Positions 9,077-17,405 of a stretch of 64,000 bases of DNA are shown here, one piece after another (position 1 is the first letter of the stretch; every line of letters starts with the position of its first letter). The notes below the pieces were generated by a model. That model worked only from the letters and a program-made list of their open reading frames with translations. It was not told where the DNA came from and made no database searches. Both the position numbers and the translations under genes were made by a program. Source of the DNA: JAMDEO01 sp963775295 (GTDB lineage: Bacteria; Actinomycetota; Thermoleophilia; RBG-16-64-13); assembly GCA_963775295.1 (NCBI GenBank), contig CAVZIK010000006.1:1860001-1924000 (forward strand), given 5' to 3'.

Positions 9077-10497
9077 GTGCACACCTGACCCTGAGGCACG
9101 CGGGCAAGATCGCCGAATGCCTCTTTCTCGATGTCTTCCATAAAAATGGCGCGTCCTACTTCGCCGCGCAGGCGGCGGACTTCTCGGATACCCATTGCCC
9201 CCAACACCTCGATGAGTTGCCCATGCCACGCACCCATGAGGTTGACCATGCGCTGGGAGGCATAATCGGTGTCGACCGAGGCGATATGGGCCGGACAGGC
9301 CCTGGCAGCGTCGCACTCACCGCCGCCACCGCACACGCGGCAGCCCAGGGCGACTAGGAGCGGTGTGCCCACGGCTATGAGGTCGGCACCGCAGATGATC
9401 GACTTGGCCATGTGCTCCGCCAGAGCGATCCCGCCGGCGATAATGAGGGTCACCTCGTCTCGCAGACCTTCCTTGACCAGTCGCCCGTGAGTCTCCCGGA
9501 GAGCGTCCTTGATGTGCCGCCCGGGCTTCCCGTTGGCCAAGCGCTCGCGGCCGTGCGTGTCGGCACACAGGTGGAACACCTTTACACCCGCCTGCGACAA
9601 CTCGACGATGCGATCGGCGGTCTTGGGGGTGAGTGCCAGGCGCACGGAGATCACTAACTGGGGGTTGATGCTTCGAATCCGGGCGATGAGTGGAGCCGCG
9701 TCCGGGCCGTCCATTACCTGCACCATGCGTATCGCCTCGAGGAGGCGCGGGTGCCGCTCGATGTCGCCCACGCCCATGACGGGCACGACGTGGGACAGTT
9801 GCTCCGAGGGCAGATCTTCGGTGTCGTCGGCCGGCATCACGGCCACGGAGTCGAGGGCCACGGCCGCTTCGGCCCGTGCGGCGGCCAGATGCTCGCTCTT
9901 GACGGGCCAAGCCGGCATGTCCAGGATGACGGGAAGTTGGATCTCCAAGAGACCGGCAGCCGGAGTAATCAGGGCGCCGTCGGGCGAGAAGCTCAAGCGC
10001 ATGGGCTTGGGGCCTATGTCCACCGAGGTGGATATGTACTCGCGCCCGTGGATGCCGTCGCGGGTGGGGCGGACGATCTCGGACATGTCCGTCCAGATGG
10101 AATCGAAGCCCGGACCGCTGAAGCGACCCCGATAACCGGCACCCGAGACGGGAATTCGGCCGTTGTCGGCCTGGTTCCAGGTGGTGAGAAGAATGTCGCC
10201 CTTCCAGTAATCGTCGCCCATGTCCGAATAGGTGGGGTTGACCGAGACGCTCAACAGGCCCTTGGTGCAGCCCTGGACGCACGATAGACACGCCTTGCAT
10301 TGGTCGAGCGTTTCGGTGGAGGTATGCGGATCGCGGTTGAACGCTGCCTCGTGCGTGTACACGTCGTAGAGGCAACGCAGCTTGACGCAGTTGGTGCAGC
10401 GAGAACAGTCCTCACGCCAGTCGACGTTACCGAACTTGCCCACGCGATGGAATCGGGGAGCCACCGGAGCGGTGTGGATGTGGTAGCGGTCGGGCAT
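9073..10497 (-). CDS. Divergent FMN-domain glutamate-synthase paralogue with ferredoxin clusters
   Basis: 474 aa from ATG 10497, 11 nt after metF. Two N-terminal Fe-S motifs are visible (CSRCTNCVKLRC and CKACLSCVQGCTKG). The remaining sequence aligns by eye with the neighbouring FMN protein: the WNQAD/WHQA segment, AGGIALAEHMAKSIICGADLIAVGT, and a cysteine-rich GCRVCGGGG...CPAHIA segment. Where the intact paralogue has LDGSYGGTGAAP, this one has LCADTHGRERLANG, and the GGGMSFGS motif is not recognisable. It may be a structural or electron-transfer partner rather than a second synthase, or it may use a different substrate. The duplication within one operon is unusual. Confidence 0.75.
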   Translation of the reverse strand: MPDRYHIHTAPVAPRFHRVGKFGNVDWREDCSRCTNCVKLRCLYDVYTHEAAFNRDPHTSTETLDQCKACLSCVQGCTKGLLSVSVNPTYSDMGDDYWKGDILLTTWNQADNGRIPVSGAGYRGRFSGPGFDSIWTDMSEIVRPTRDGIHGREYISTSVDIGPKPMRLSFSPDGALITPAAGLLEIQLPVILDMPAWPVKSEHLAAARAEAAVALDSVAVMPADDTEDLPSEQLSHVVPVMGVGDIERHPRLLEAIRMVQVMDGPDAAPLIARIRSINPQLVISVRLALTPKTADRIVELSQAGVKVFHLCADTHGRERLANGKPGRHIKDALRETHGRLVKEGLRDEVTLIIAGGIALAEHMAKSIICGADLIAVGTPLLVALGCRVCGGGGECDAARACPAHIASVDTDYASQRMVNLMGAWHGQLIEVLGAMGIREVRRLRGEVGRAIFMEDIEKEAFGDLARVPQGQVCT

Positions 10498-10508
10498 GCC
10501 GATCCGCC

Positions 10509-11381
10509 TTACGCCAGTTGGGCGGCGGAAATGACCTCGCCGGCCAGCGCTTCGAACCCACCGCAGAGGATGTGAATGCCACGTACGCCCGGAATCGCCT
10601 TGATCTGCGCAGCTAGAGCGGCCGCCATGGCGAGACCCTCCTTGGCCGCGTCGGAGGCCTCGCTCAATTTGGTGACCACCGACTCATCCAGCGGGCCGTA
10701 GGTCTGCTGCTTGTGCAGGGACCGGGCTTGCTCTGCGCTCTGAAGGGGAAGCACGCTCGCGATAATGGAGGTTCGTCCGTCCAAACCGGCCGCCCGAACT
10801 GCATCCATCCACCCGGCAAAACCGGCCACGTCGAAAACAGGCTGGGTGAGGAGGAAGTCCGCACCGGAGGCGATCTTCTTCCTGAGACGGAGCAGGTTCA
10901 ACTCCAGCGGCTGCAGGTAAGGATGGGCTATCGCTCCGACGACCATGTCGGGAAGCTCCAGGCTCTTCACGGCCTGAGTGAGTTGCAGGGAGTCGAGATC
11001 GTTCGCCGAGGCCGCCTGCGGGCAGGCGCCGAGAGATTGATGGTTGCCGCTCAGGCAGAGAATGGCGCTGACCCCGAGGGCAGACGCTCCCAGGGCATCA
11101 CTTTCGAGGGCGATGCGGTTGCGGTCCCGGGTGGTCATGGTGACCACAGAGTCGCGGCCTTCGCGGGCCAGGAGAGCCGCACACGCCAATGCCGAACCAT
11201 GGATTTCGTCAGGGTTGTCCGCCACCACCACCGCATCGAGGCCGGAAGCCAGTACGTTGGAAAGCTTCTTGACCGCTTCCACGCCGCCCGTGCGCGGCGG
11301 CAGGCATTCGGCCGTAAGCACCAGCCGGCCCGAACTCAGTGCCTGAGCGAACCTACTCTTCGTTGTCGTCATCGCTTGCAT
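10509..11381 (-). CDS. metF: Methylenetetrahydrofolate reductase family protein (MetF)
   Basis: 290 aa, the length of a single-domain MetF. The TIM-barrel signature GADFLLTQPVFD is present, as are an N-terminal LTAECLPPR segment and SVLPL in the region expected for the barrel. MetF interconverts 5,10-methylene- and 5-methyl-tetrahydrofolate using FAD. The start may be ATG 11381 or ATG 11372; both overlap the end of the MvhD gene (29 or 20 nt), indicating coupling. No metV (zinc-binding partner of acetogenic MetF) is visible. Linkage of MetF with HdrABC and MvhD is known from acetogens such as Moorella, where a MetFV-HdrABC-MvhD complex has been proposed; by analogy electrons may pass through HdrA here. 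Confidence 0.85.
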   Translation of the reverse strand: MQAMTTTKSRFAQALSSGRLVLTAECLPPRTGGVEAVKKLSNVLASGLDAVVVADNPDEIHGSALACAALLAREGRDSVVTMTTRDRNRIALESDALGASALGVSAILCLSGNHQSLGACPQAASANDLDSLQLTQAVKSLELPDMVVGAIAHPYLQPLELNLLRLRKKIASGADFLLTQPVFDVAGFAGWMDAVRAAGLDGRTSIIASVLPLQSAEQARSLHKQQTYGPLDESVVTKLSEASDAAKEGLAMAAALAAQIKAIPGVRGIHILCGGFEALAGEVISAAQLA

Positions 11382-11961
11382 CCAATTCTTGGTAAGCCTC
11401 TTCGGCCTCTTCGGCTGTCGGCCCGGTGTACAGGGGATTTGGGGCCAGGCGGTCCAAGGCCCGTAGTACTTCCTCGCGGATGGCAGCTATTCGGGGGTCT
11501 TCTATTTCGACCGCACAAACCGACTGGTGGTTTCCGGCATCCAGCGCCATGTCTTCGGCCGCGGTGCCGGGGAGATGGAACAGCATGAGGCGCTCGGCAC
11601 CCAGTCCGACCTCATCGAGAATGTCCCGGAGAAAGTCCACCCGGCGGGCACAGCGTTTGCTACCCTCGAGCGTGTGACAATTGTCTTCCGCGCAGGCCAC
11701 GGCGCAGACCAAATCGGCGCCCAACTCGAACGCCTTGAGGATGTGTTCCGGCTGAAGGCGGCCTGTACAGGGCACAAGCACTTCCTGGACCGAGAAGGGC
11801 CAGCCGAAGTCGGGCGCGGTGGGACGAGAACGCCCTGCGCTGTCGGGGGCGCTGCCGGGGCGGGCGCAATTGGCACAAATGAAGGCTGTGACGGCCGTGG
11901 TGGCGTCATCAGCACGGGTGGGCAGCTGGAGATCGCTGTAAGTCGGCAAAAGAGCTATCAA
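11353..11961 (-). CDS. mvhD: MvhD-like hydrogenase/Hdr delta subunit ([2Fe-2S] protein)
   Basis: 202 aa. The MvhD pattern is clear: FICANCARPG, then VPCTGRLQPEHILKAFELGAD, then CAVACAEDNCHTLEGSKRCARR. This subunit links an electron donor to HdrA through a [2Fe-2S] cluster. It is the first gene of the operon. An in-frame TAG sits just upstream and an AGAGGAGGG ribosome-binding site precedes TTG 11961 by about eight bases, so a TTG start is the best choice; ATG codons nearby are in another frame. The C-terminus is very acidic (DASDDDNEE). No hydrogenase large or small subunit is encoded in the window, so the donor is more likely MetF or the glutamate-synthase/GltD part (inference). Confidence 0.82.
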   Translation of the reverse strand: MIALLPTYSDLQLPTRADDATTAVTAFICANCARPGSAPDSAGRSRPTAPDFGWPFSVQEVLVPCTGRLQPEHILKAFELGADLVCAVACAEDNCHTLEGSKRCARRVDFLRDILDEVGLGAERLMLFHLPGTAAEDMALDAGNHQSVCAVEIEDPRIAAIREEVLRALDRLAPNPLYTGPTAEEAEEAYQELDASDDDNEE

Positions 11962-12192
11962 AGCCCATGCCCTCCTCTAAGGCCTTTTTAGGGTCCATGA
12001 GAATACCAGTATCCGTATCAGGATGGCTTGTCCGGATGGCCAAGACTTTGGAGCTGGGGCTTGTACGTTTGGACAGCGCCCCAGATCCAGAGCGATTATT
12101 CGCTGACAGCTTTGGCCAGAACAGGTAACCTTCAAATCCGAGCGTATCATGGGACAGAGCCCGGGCCGGCACCGACACTGGGGGATGAAGAG

Positions 12193-13053
12193 ATGACTCG
12201 TTCTATCGACCCGATCGTCTCGACCGACTGGCTGCAGAGCCAACTGCCCAGCGGCGAGTTGGCGATTATCGACATCAGGTGGCCTGAGGAATACCAGGCG
12301 GGTCATATCCCGGGCGCGATCTCGGTGCCTTTCGGCCTCAATTCAGTCTGGGCCGAGTCGGACGACGAACTCATTCTCGAACTCCCCGCCGATGAAGACC
12401 TGTTCAAGGTGATCGGGGACTGCGGGCTCACGAAGGATTCGAGGGTGGTCGTCGTGGGCAGGGTGGAGGAACCGCCCGCTCCGCCATATCCGCTCGCCGA
12501 CGCTGTCAGAGTCGCAGTGACCCTCATCTACGCTGGAGTCGTGAACGTGGCGGTTCTGGCCGGCGGGCACGCGAAGTGGGACGCGGAGGGGGGAGAGACC
12601 ACCACCGCACTCCCCGTCATCGCGCCCCTTACATACAGCGGAGTGCCGGATAAGCGATCGTGGGTTTCGACCGAGTACGTGAAGGCCCACATCGGCACGT
12701 CGGTCATCATCGATGCGCGCGACCCCGACCAGTACTTCGGAACCTCCATCGACCCGTTCACCGACATGCGTGGTCACGTTCCCACCGCCCGCAGCCTTCC
12801 TTTGATCTGGGTGTGGGAGGCAGACGGCACCTACAGGCCCATCGAACTGATCGAAGGGATGGCGGCAGGTGTCATTGGCAACGACAAGGGGCAGGAAGTG
12901 ATCGCGTACTGCGGGGTCGGCGGTTACGCCAGCACCTGGTGGTTCCTTCTCACGCAACTTCTCGGATTCACGAATGTCAAGATCTACGACGGTTCTATGG
13001 AGGCTTGGGCAGACGGGCAGAATCCCCTGGTGCGCTACAGTTGGAATCTCTAG
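12193..13053 (+). CDS. Thiosulfate sulfurtransferase (two rhodanese domains)
   Basis: 286 aa from ATG 12193. Two rhodanese domains: an N-terminal inactive-type one (IIDIRWPEEYQAGHIPGA) and a C-terminal catalytic one (IIDARDPDQYFG, then active loop IAYCGVGGYAST with the persulfide-forming Cys). The family transfers sulfane sulfur from thiosulfate or 3-mercaptopyruvate to a thiol or cyanide. The active loop CGVGGYAS resembles the CxxGxR/T class of thiosulfate sulfurtransferases, but the acceptor cannot be predicted. It diverges from the mvhD-hdrA operon across a 231-bp intergenic region that probably holds both promoters, and is followed 47 bp later by a flavodoxin-like reductase. Confidence 0.85.
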   Translation: MTRSIDPIVSTDWLQSQLPSGELAIIDIRWPEEYQAGHIPGAISVPFGLNSVWAESDDELILELPADEDLFKVIGDCGLTKDSRVVVVGRVEEPPAPPYPLADAVRVAVTLIYAGVVNVAVLAGGHAKWDAEGGETTTALPVIAPLTYSGVPDKRSWVSTEYVKAHIGTSVIIDARDPDQYFGTSIDPFTDMRGHVPTARSLPLIWVWEADGTYRPIELIEGMAAGVIGNDKGQEVIAYCGVGGYASTWWFLLTQLLGFTNVKIYDGSMEAWADGQNPLVRYSWNL

Positions 13054-13100
13054 CCTCAACCGTTCGACCGTTTGATGTCGAAGGAGAACAGAGAGGTTCA

Positions 13101-13679
13101 ATGAAAGTTCTGGGCATAAACGGCAGCCCTCACAGGAACGGCAACACGGCGGTCATGCTCGGCTGGGCTCTGGACGAGCTTCAGGCCAACGGCGTCGAGA
13201 CCGAACTGTTCGAGTTGGCGGGCAAGCCTATCGCCGGATGCATCGATTGTCGTCGCTGCTTCAGCAACAAGGACAGGAGGTGCGCGGTGACTTCGGACGC
13301 GTTCAACGAGATTTTGGAGAAGATCCTGGCGGCCGACGGCGTTCTCATTGCTGCGCCTACGTATGTGGCAAACATCCCGGCCAACGTCAAGGCGGTCATC
13401 GAAAGAGCGGCCTACGTCAACAAAGCCAACGACTGGATGCTCAAACGGAAGATCGGGGCCTCGGTGATAGCGGCCCGGCGGGGCGGCGCCATAGATGCGT
13501 TCAACGCCATCAACCATTTGTTTCTCCACGCCCAGATGATCATTGCTGGGTCTTCCTACTGGAACATGGGTTACGGCTGGCGCGACCAAGACGTTCTCGA
13601 GGACGCCGAGGCCCACGCGACTATGCGCACCCTGGGACAGAACGTGGCCTGGTTGCTGGAGAAGACCGTCGAAGGGTGA
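13101..13679 (+). CDS. Flavodoxin-family NAD(P)H-dependent FMN reductase / iron-sulfur flavoprotein-like
   Basis: 192 aa from ATG 13101 with a GAGAGG ribosome-binding site. The N-terminal flavodoxin fold has the phosphate-binding loop GINGSPHRNGNTAVML, followed by a cysteine set CIDCRRC...RRC as in the iron-sulfur flavoprotein (Isf)/NADPH-dependent FMN reductase group, and APTYVANIPANVKAVIER near the flavin. It would carry FMN and move electrons between NAD(P)H or ferredoxin and small acceptors. The Cys spacing (CX2CX2C...C) resembles Isf but is not compact enough to be sure a [4Fe-4S] cluster is bound. It lies just downstream of the rhodanese gene and may be cotranscribed. Confidence 0.75.
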   Translation: MKVLGINGSPHRNGNTAVMLGWALDELQANGVETELFELAGKPIAGCIDCRRCFSNKDRRCAVTSDAFNEILEKILAADGVLIAAPTYVANIPANVKAVIERAAYVNKANDWMLKRKIGASVIAARRGGAIDAFNAINHLFLHAQMIIAGSSYWNMGYGWRDQDVLEDAEAHATMRTLGQNVAWLLEKTVEG

Positions 13680-13710
13680 GTCGCCGCGGCGCGGCCCCTG
13701 GCCACAGTCG

Positions 13711-14256
13711 CTAGCGAGGGACTCCGGCCGGTAAGCGGGCATCGGCGGCGTCAAGGACGAGATTCAGCAATGCGGTCGAATGGCCGTCGTCCATGAAGGC
13801 GGGCAGTCCCATGAGGCAGCTCATGTTTTCGCCCCACAGCACCGTCTGCCATTGCCAGACCAACCTGTCCGAGTCCACCAGCGGCCGGATGGCACCGTCG
13901 GCCTTTCCCTGTTCAACCAGACCCTTTAGCATGGAAAAAGCTCTAACCTGAACCATCGCCACTTCGGGGCCCAGGCCCTCGTGCATTCCCGCCGCGACAA
14001 ACTCCATCCAAGCACGAACAAAACTGCGGCCGCTCTTCATGAGTTCCGCGTGGCGCCGTACCTCTTCTCTGATGCGATCGATGGGGTGGGGCTCGGTGAC
14101 ATTGAGAAAGAGGGCCTCCATTTGGGCAAATATCTCGTCCAGTGCGGCGGCGAACATCTCCCGCCGGCTTGCGAAGTACTTGTAGAGCGTTCCCTGCGAG
14201 ACGCTGGCGGCTCTGGCCAAGCGCGCCGTCGATGCGCCGGAAACCCCGTGCTCGCC
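13711..14256 (-). pseudogene. 5'-truncated TetR-family regulator
   Basis: The sequence EHGVSGASTARLARAASVSQGTLYKYF is the second half of a TetR DNA-binding domain, followed by a normal-looking ligand domain to the stop at 13711 (about 180 residues). The expected first ~20 residues (helix 1 of the HTH region) are absent: upstream of about 14256 the minus-strand frame stays open but reads antisense to an unrelated substrate-binding-protein fragment. An open frame to 14562 exists but its first ~100 residues have no TetR character. I read this as a truncated gene at a recombination or assembly junction; a fusion product is possible but unlikely to bind DNA normally. Confidence 0.7.
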
Positions 14257-14427
14257 GACGACTACGAAGCCTACACCGGCGATCAGTGGACCGCCGCCAT
14301 GGCCGGCTATTCCAAGTTTGAGTGGGCGATTGACGTGTTCAAACGTGCCGCTGACCCCGAGGATAAGGAGAAGGTCGTCGACGCCATCCTGGCGACCAAC
14401 ATGACCACCATGCAGGGCCCGATCAAC
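14248..14427 (+). pseudogene. Internal fragment of an ABC-transporter substrate-binding protein
   Basis: About 60 codons reading VLADDYEAYTGDQW...YSKFEWAIDVFKRA...KEKVVDAILATNMTTMQGPIN. This matches the C-terminal lobe of branched-chain-amino-acid-type periplasmic binding proteins (the GDQW, A-I-x-A-T-N and T-x-x-GPI pattern). Neither a start with signal peptide nor the usual C-terminus is present. The left end abuts the truncated TetR gene on the opposite strand and the right end abuts an SDR fragment in another frame, so it is a remnant about 180 bp long. Confidence 0.65.
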
Positions 14428-14428
14428 A

Positions 14429-14818
14429 GCCCTGAAGATCATGGTGGCCCAGAAGAGTGGGAAGATCATCAACATCTCGTCCATATGGGGCTTTGTAGGT
14501 TCCTCGTTGCTCCAATCTTGTCCCGCGTACAACGCGGCCAAGGGCGCCCTTGTGAACCTCACTCGAGAAATGGCCCTCTGCTACGCCCCCTATGGCATCA
14601 ACGTAAATGCCATCTGCCCGGGCTTCACCAAGACGAAGATAGGCAATAGCTGTTCGGACGATCCGGAGTGGCGTAAACAGGCCGAACCTCTGGTGCCACT
14701 GGGCCGGATAGGGATGCCGGACGAGTTGAAGGGGCTGGCCCTTCTCCTGGCCTCTGACGCAGGCAGCTACATCTGCGGCGATTGCATCGCGGTGGATGGG
14801 GGTTATCTGGCGGGCTAG
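14429..14818 (+). pseudogene. C-terminal half of a short-chain dehydrogenase (SDR)
   Basis: From about 14429 the frame reads ALKIMVAQKSGKIINISS, then the catalytic YNAAKGA (YxxxK), GINVNAICPGF and a C-terminal AVDGGYLAG to the stop at 14818. The N-terminal Rossmann half (TGxxxGIG, NNAG) is missing, so about 130 residues remain of an expected 250. An ATG at 14441 could start a 125-aa product but would lack the cofactor-binding half. It is fused at its 5' end to a substrate-binding-protein fragment in a different frame, so it is not expected to be functional. Confidence 0.7.
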
Positions 14819-14991
14819 CAGCACACCCTGACCGAATGGCCAGTGAAAGTACCGGCCTTTGGCTCAGCATGGATTCCCAACCGCTGTCCGGGGCGCGGAT
14901 GCGCTCGACACCATACTCTGTTGCTAGGTGAACGGTGGGCGACCTGATCGCCTCGGCCGCGGGAGAGCCAGCAACAGGAATGGGGTGCGTC

Positions 14992-17337
14992 ATGATGAAG
15001 TTCGGTCTTGGATCAATCGCTCGGGCCTGCGCCCGTCACCCATGGAGAACCCTGGGGGCTTGGGCCGTCATACTGATCTGTGCAGGTGCCGTCACCGTCT
15101 TGTACCTGGGCGGAGCTCTCAGCAACGAGCAGCGTTTCACCAACGACCCCGAATCATCGCGGGCCACCGCTCTCATCAGCGCCGCCTTCCCCGGCAACGA
15201 CCAGTCAAGGGAAATAGTCATCGTTCGTTCGCCCGGACTCACCGTCGACGACCCGCAGTTTCGCGAGCAGGTAAAGAGGGTCACGACTCAGGTCATGGCG
15301 CTCGGCCCTGGGGTTGTGAAGGCCGGCGTCGACTACACGGCCAATCTCTCACCGGTTCTTATCTCCACCGACCGGCACGCCGCCCTCGCGTTCTTCGACA
15401 TGGCGAGTGCGCCCGACAACGCCACCGCCGACGCCACTGCGCTCGAGGCCGCGGCTCGCAGCGCCGCCGGATCCTCGGGTTTCGAAGTCCTAGTCACGGG
15501 TGAGGCGAGTATCAACGGCGACTTTGGCACCACGGCGGAGAGCGATCTGCGCACGGGTGAGATCTTCGGCGTGGGAATCGCCTTGGTAATCCTGGTCCTA
15601 GTGTTTGGGGCCTTGGTGACGGCAGTGGTCCCTCTGATACTGGCGCTGGCATCCATCCTCCTGGCCATGGGAATCACCGCCGGGGTAGGGCATTTCATGG
15701 ACCTATCCTTCTTCATTACGAACATGATCACAATGATCGGGCTGGCGATGGGTATCGACTACTCGCTCTTCGTGGTCTCCCGTTACCGGGAAGAGAGGGC
15801 CGCCGGGCACGACAAGGTCGAGGCCGTGGGACGCGCCGGCTCGACGGCCAGCCGTTCGGTGCTCTTTAGCGCCATGGCAGTCATCCTCGCCCTCGGCGGG
15901 CTCTTTCTGGTGCCGTCCACCCTGTTTCATAGCATGGCCATGGGCGCCATCATCGCAGTCTTTACCGCGCTGCTCGCCGCACTTACCCTGCTGCCCGCTT
16001 TGCTAGGTGCCCTGGGTGACCGAGTGAACGCGCTACGCGTACCCTTCCTGCGCAAGGCCACCGGTGGGGCCGGGCGGCCGGGGGGGTTCTGGGACCGGCT
16101 GAGTAACGGTGTCATGCGCCGCCCGGTCATCAGCCTGGCAGCAGCCGCGGCCGTGCTCGGGGTCATCGCCGGACTCTACTTCTCCATCGATCTGGGCTCC
16201 GCCGGGGTCGACACGTTGCCGGCCTCTATGGCTTCCCGTCAAGGGTTCGAGGTGCTGCAGAGCGACTTTCCGGGGGCTTCTCTTGAGCCGGTCGAGGTCA
16301 CCGTAATCGGCGACGCCACGTCTCCGGCCGTAGCGAGGGGCATCGGGAACCTGCGGGCCATCCTCTCCACGGATGCCGCCTTCGCCGGGGCCGGAACCAC
16401 TCGGACGAGCGCGGACGGGGGCCTCACCGTCCTATCCTTAGTGGTCGCCGGTCAGCCGAACGGCGAGGGGGCGCAGGCGTCCGTGAGGAGCCTGCGCGCC
16501 GACTATCTGCCCCGGGCCTTCTCCGGGACGGGGCTGATCGCTGGAAGTGACGTTCTCACCACGGGTCAGACATCCTTTGTCATCGACTACCTCGACACGA
16601 TCAACGGAGCCACACCCTGGGTCTTCCTCTTCGTCCTCGGCCTGTCCTTCGTGCTTCTGATGGTGGTCTTCCGCTCGCTGATAGTCCCGCTCAAGGCCAT
16701 TATCATGAACTTGCTTTCCGTCGGCGCGGCCTACGGTCTCATGGTCGCCGTGTTCCAGAAGGGCTGGGGAGCGGATCTCCTCGGGTTACAGAAGGTGGAC
16801 TTCGTCGAAGCCTGGGTGCCTCTCTTCCTGTTCGCGGTGCTCTTCGGCACCTCCATGGACTATCACGTGTTCCTTCTCAGTCGGATTCGCGAGCGTTTCG
16901 ACCGGACCGGCGACAACCGGGAGTCGGTAGCATTCGGTCTGCGCCGGACCGGTGGGATCATCACCGGAGCGGCCCTGATCATGGTCGCGGTCTTTGGCGG
17001 CTTCGCGGCGGGCGATTTGGTCATGTTCCAGCAATTGGGCTTCGGATTGGCAGCGGCGGTGTTCTTGGATGCGACGATCGTGCGCTCGGTGTTGGTCCCC
17101 GCGGCCATGAGACTGCTGGGCAGGGCGAACTGGTGGTTCCCGCGGTGGCTGAACTGGCTGCCCGACCTGCGGGTCGAGGCCGGCAATGAACCCGGTGCGG
17201 ACGAGAGGGCGGGTGCGGGCCGCGGAAACACGCGTCAGCCGACCGTCGGCCCGGCAGCGGTGGGGTCCGCAGCCGCCACGCCGACACCTCACCCCCTGCT
17301 CGAGCGCGGGTTCATCGAGGCGGTCGACACCGACTAG
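14992..17337 (+). CDS. MMPL/RND-family membrane transporter
   Basis: 781 aa from ATG 14992. One N-terminal helix (about 18-40), a large extracytoplasmic loop, a five-helix block containing GLAMGIDYSLFVVSRYREE, a second single helix and loop, then a second block containing FGTSMDYHVFLLSRIRERF: the duplicated MMPL architecture with its conserved Asp-Tyr pairs. MMPL proteins export lipids or hydrophobic compounds using the proton gradient and are abundant in actinobacteria. The substrate is unknown. The start could also be ATG 14980. It follows an SDR remnant, converges with a histidine kinase gene, and ends before a GC-rich hairpin. Confidence 0.85.
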   Translation: MMKFGLGSIARACARHPWRTLGAWAVILICAGAVTVLYLGGALSNEQRFTNDPESSRATALISAAFPGNDQSREIVIVRSPGLTVDDPQFREQVKRVTTQVMALGPGVVKAGVDYTANLSPVLISTDRHAALAFFDMASAPDNATADATALEAAARSAAGSSGFEVLVTGEASINGDFGTTAESDLRTGEIFGVGIALVILVLVFGALVTAVVPLILALASILLAMGITAGVGHFMDLSFFITNMITMIGLAMGIDYSLFVVSRYREERAAGHDKVEAVGRAGSTASRSVLFSAMAVILALGGLFLVPSTLFHSMAMGAIIAVFTALLAALTLLPALLGALGDRVNALRVPFLRKATGGAGRPGGFWDRLSNGVMRRPVISLAAAAAVLGVIAGLYFSIDLGSAGVDTLPASMASRQGFEVLQSDFPGASLEPVEVTVIGDATSPAVARGIGNLRAILSTDAAFAGAGTTRTSADGGLTVLSLVVAGQPNGEGAQASVRSLRADYLPRAFSGTGLIAGSDVLTTGQTSFVIDYLDTINGATPWVFLFVLGLSFVLLMVVFRSLIVPLKAIIMNLLSVGAAYGLMVAVFQKGWGADLLGLQKVDFVEAWVPLFLFAVLFGTSMDYHVFLLSRIRERFDRTGDNRESVAFGLRRTGGIITGAALIMVAVFGGFAAGDLVMFQQLGFGLAAAVFLDATIVRSVLVPAAMRLLGRANWWFPRWLNWLPDLRVEAGNEPGADERAGAGRGNTRQPTVGPAAVGSAAATPTPHPLLERGFIEAVDTD

Positions 17338-17373
17338 GGTGCCACGGGGAACTACGACATTGTCACCAAACGC

Positions 17374-17405
17374 AGCGGGCCGGGCCGATCACCCGGCCCG
17401 CTCTT
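17374..17405. terminator. GC-rich hairpin between convergent genes
   Basis: AGCGGGCCGGG (17374-17384) pairs with CCCGGCCCGCT (17392-17402) around a 7-nt loop and is followed by CTTTC. It lies 37 bp after the MMPL stop and overlaps the last codons of the convergent histidine kinase, so it probably ends the MMPL transcript. The U-tract is short. Confidence 0.5.

Noticed and set aside
7406..9088. 560-codon plus-strand frame
   Set aside because: Antisense to the intact FMN glutamate-synthase gene; no family resemblance.
4842..10497. N-methylglutamate synthase (MgsABC) as a definite call
   Set aside because: Domain content fits, but the fusion, the ferredoxin domains and the absence of N-methylglutamate dehydrogenase and gamma-glutamylmethylamide synthetase genes keep it a hypothesis.
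11909..12178. 89-codon minus-strand frame over the operon promoter
   Set aside because: Overlaps the mvhD start, has no recognisable domain and no good ribosome-binding site. The in-frame ATG near 11970 lies close to the mvhD ribosome-binding site but in a different frame.
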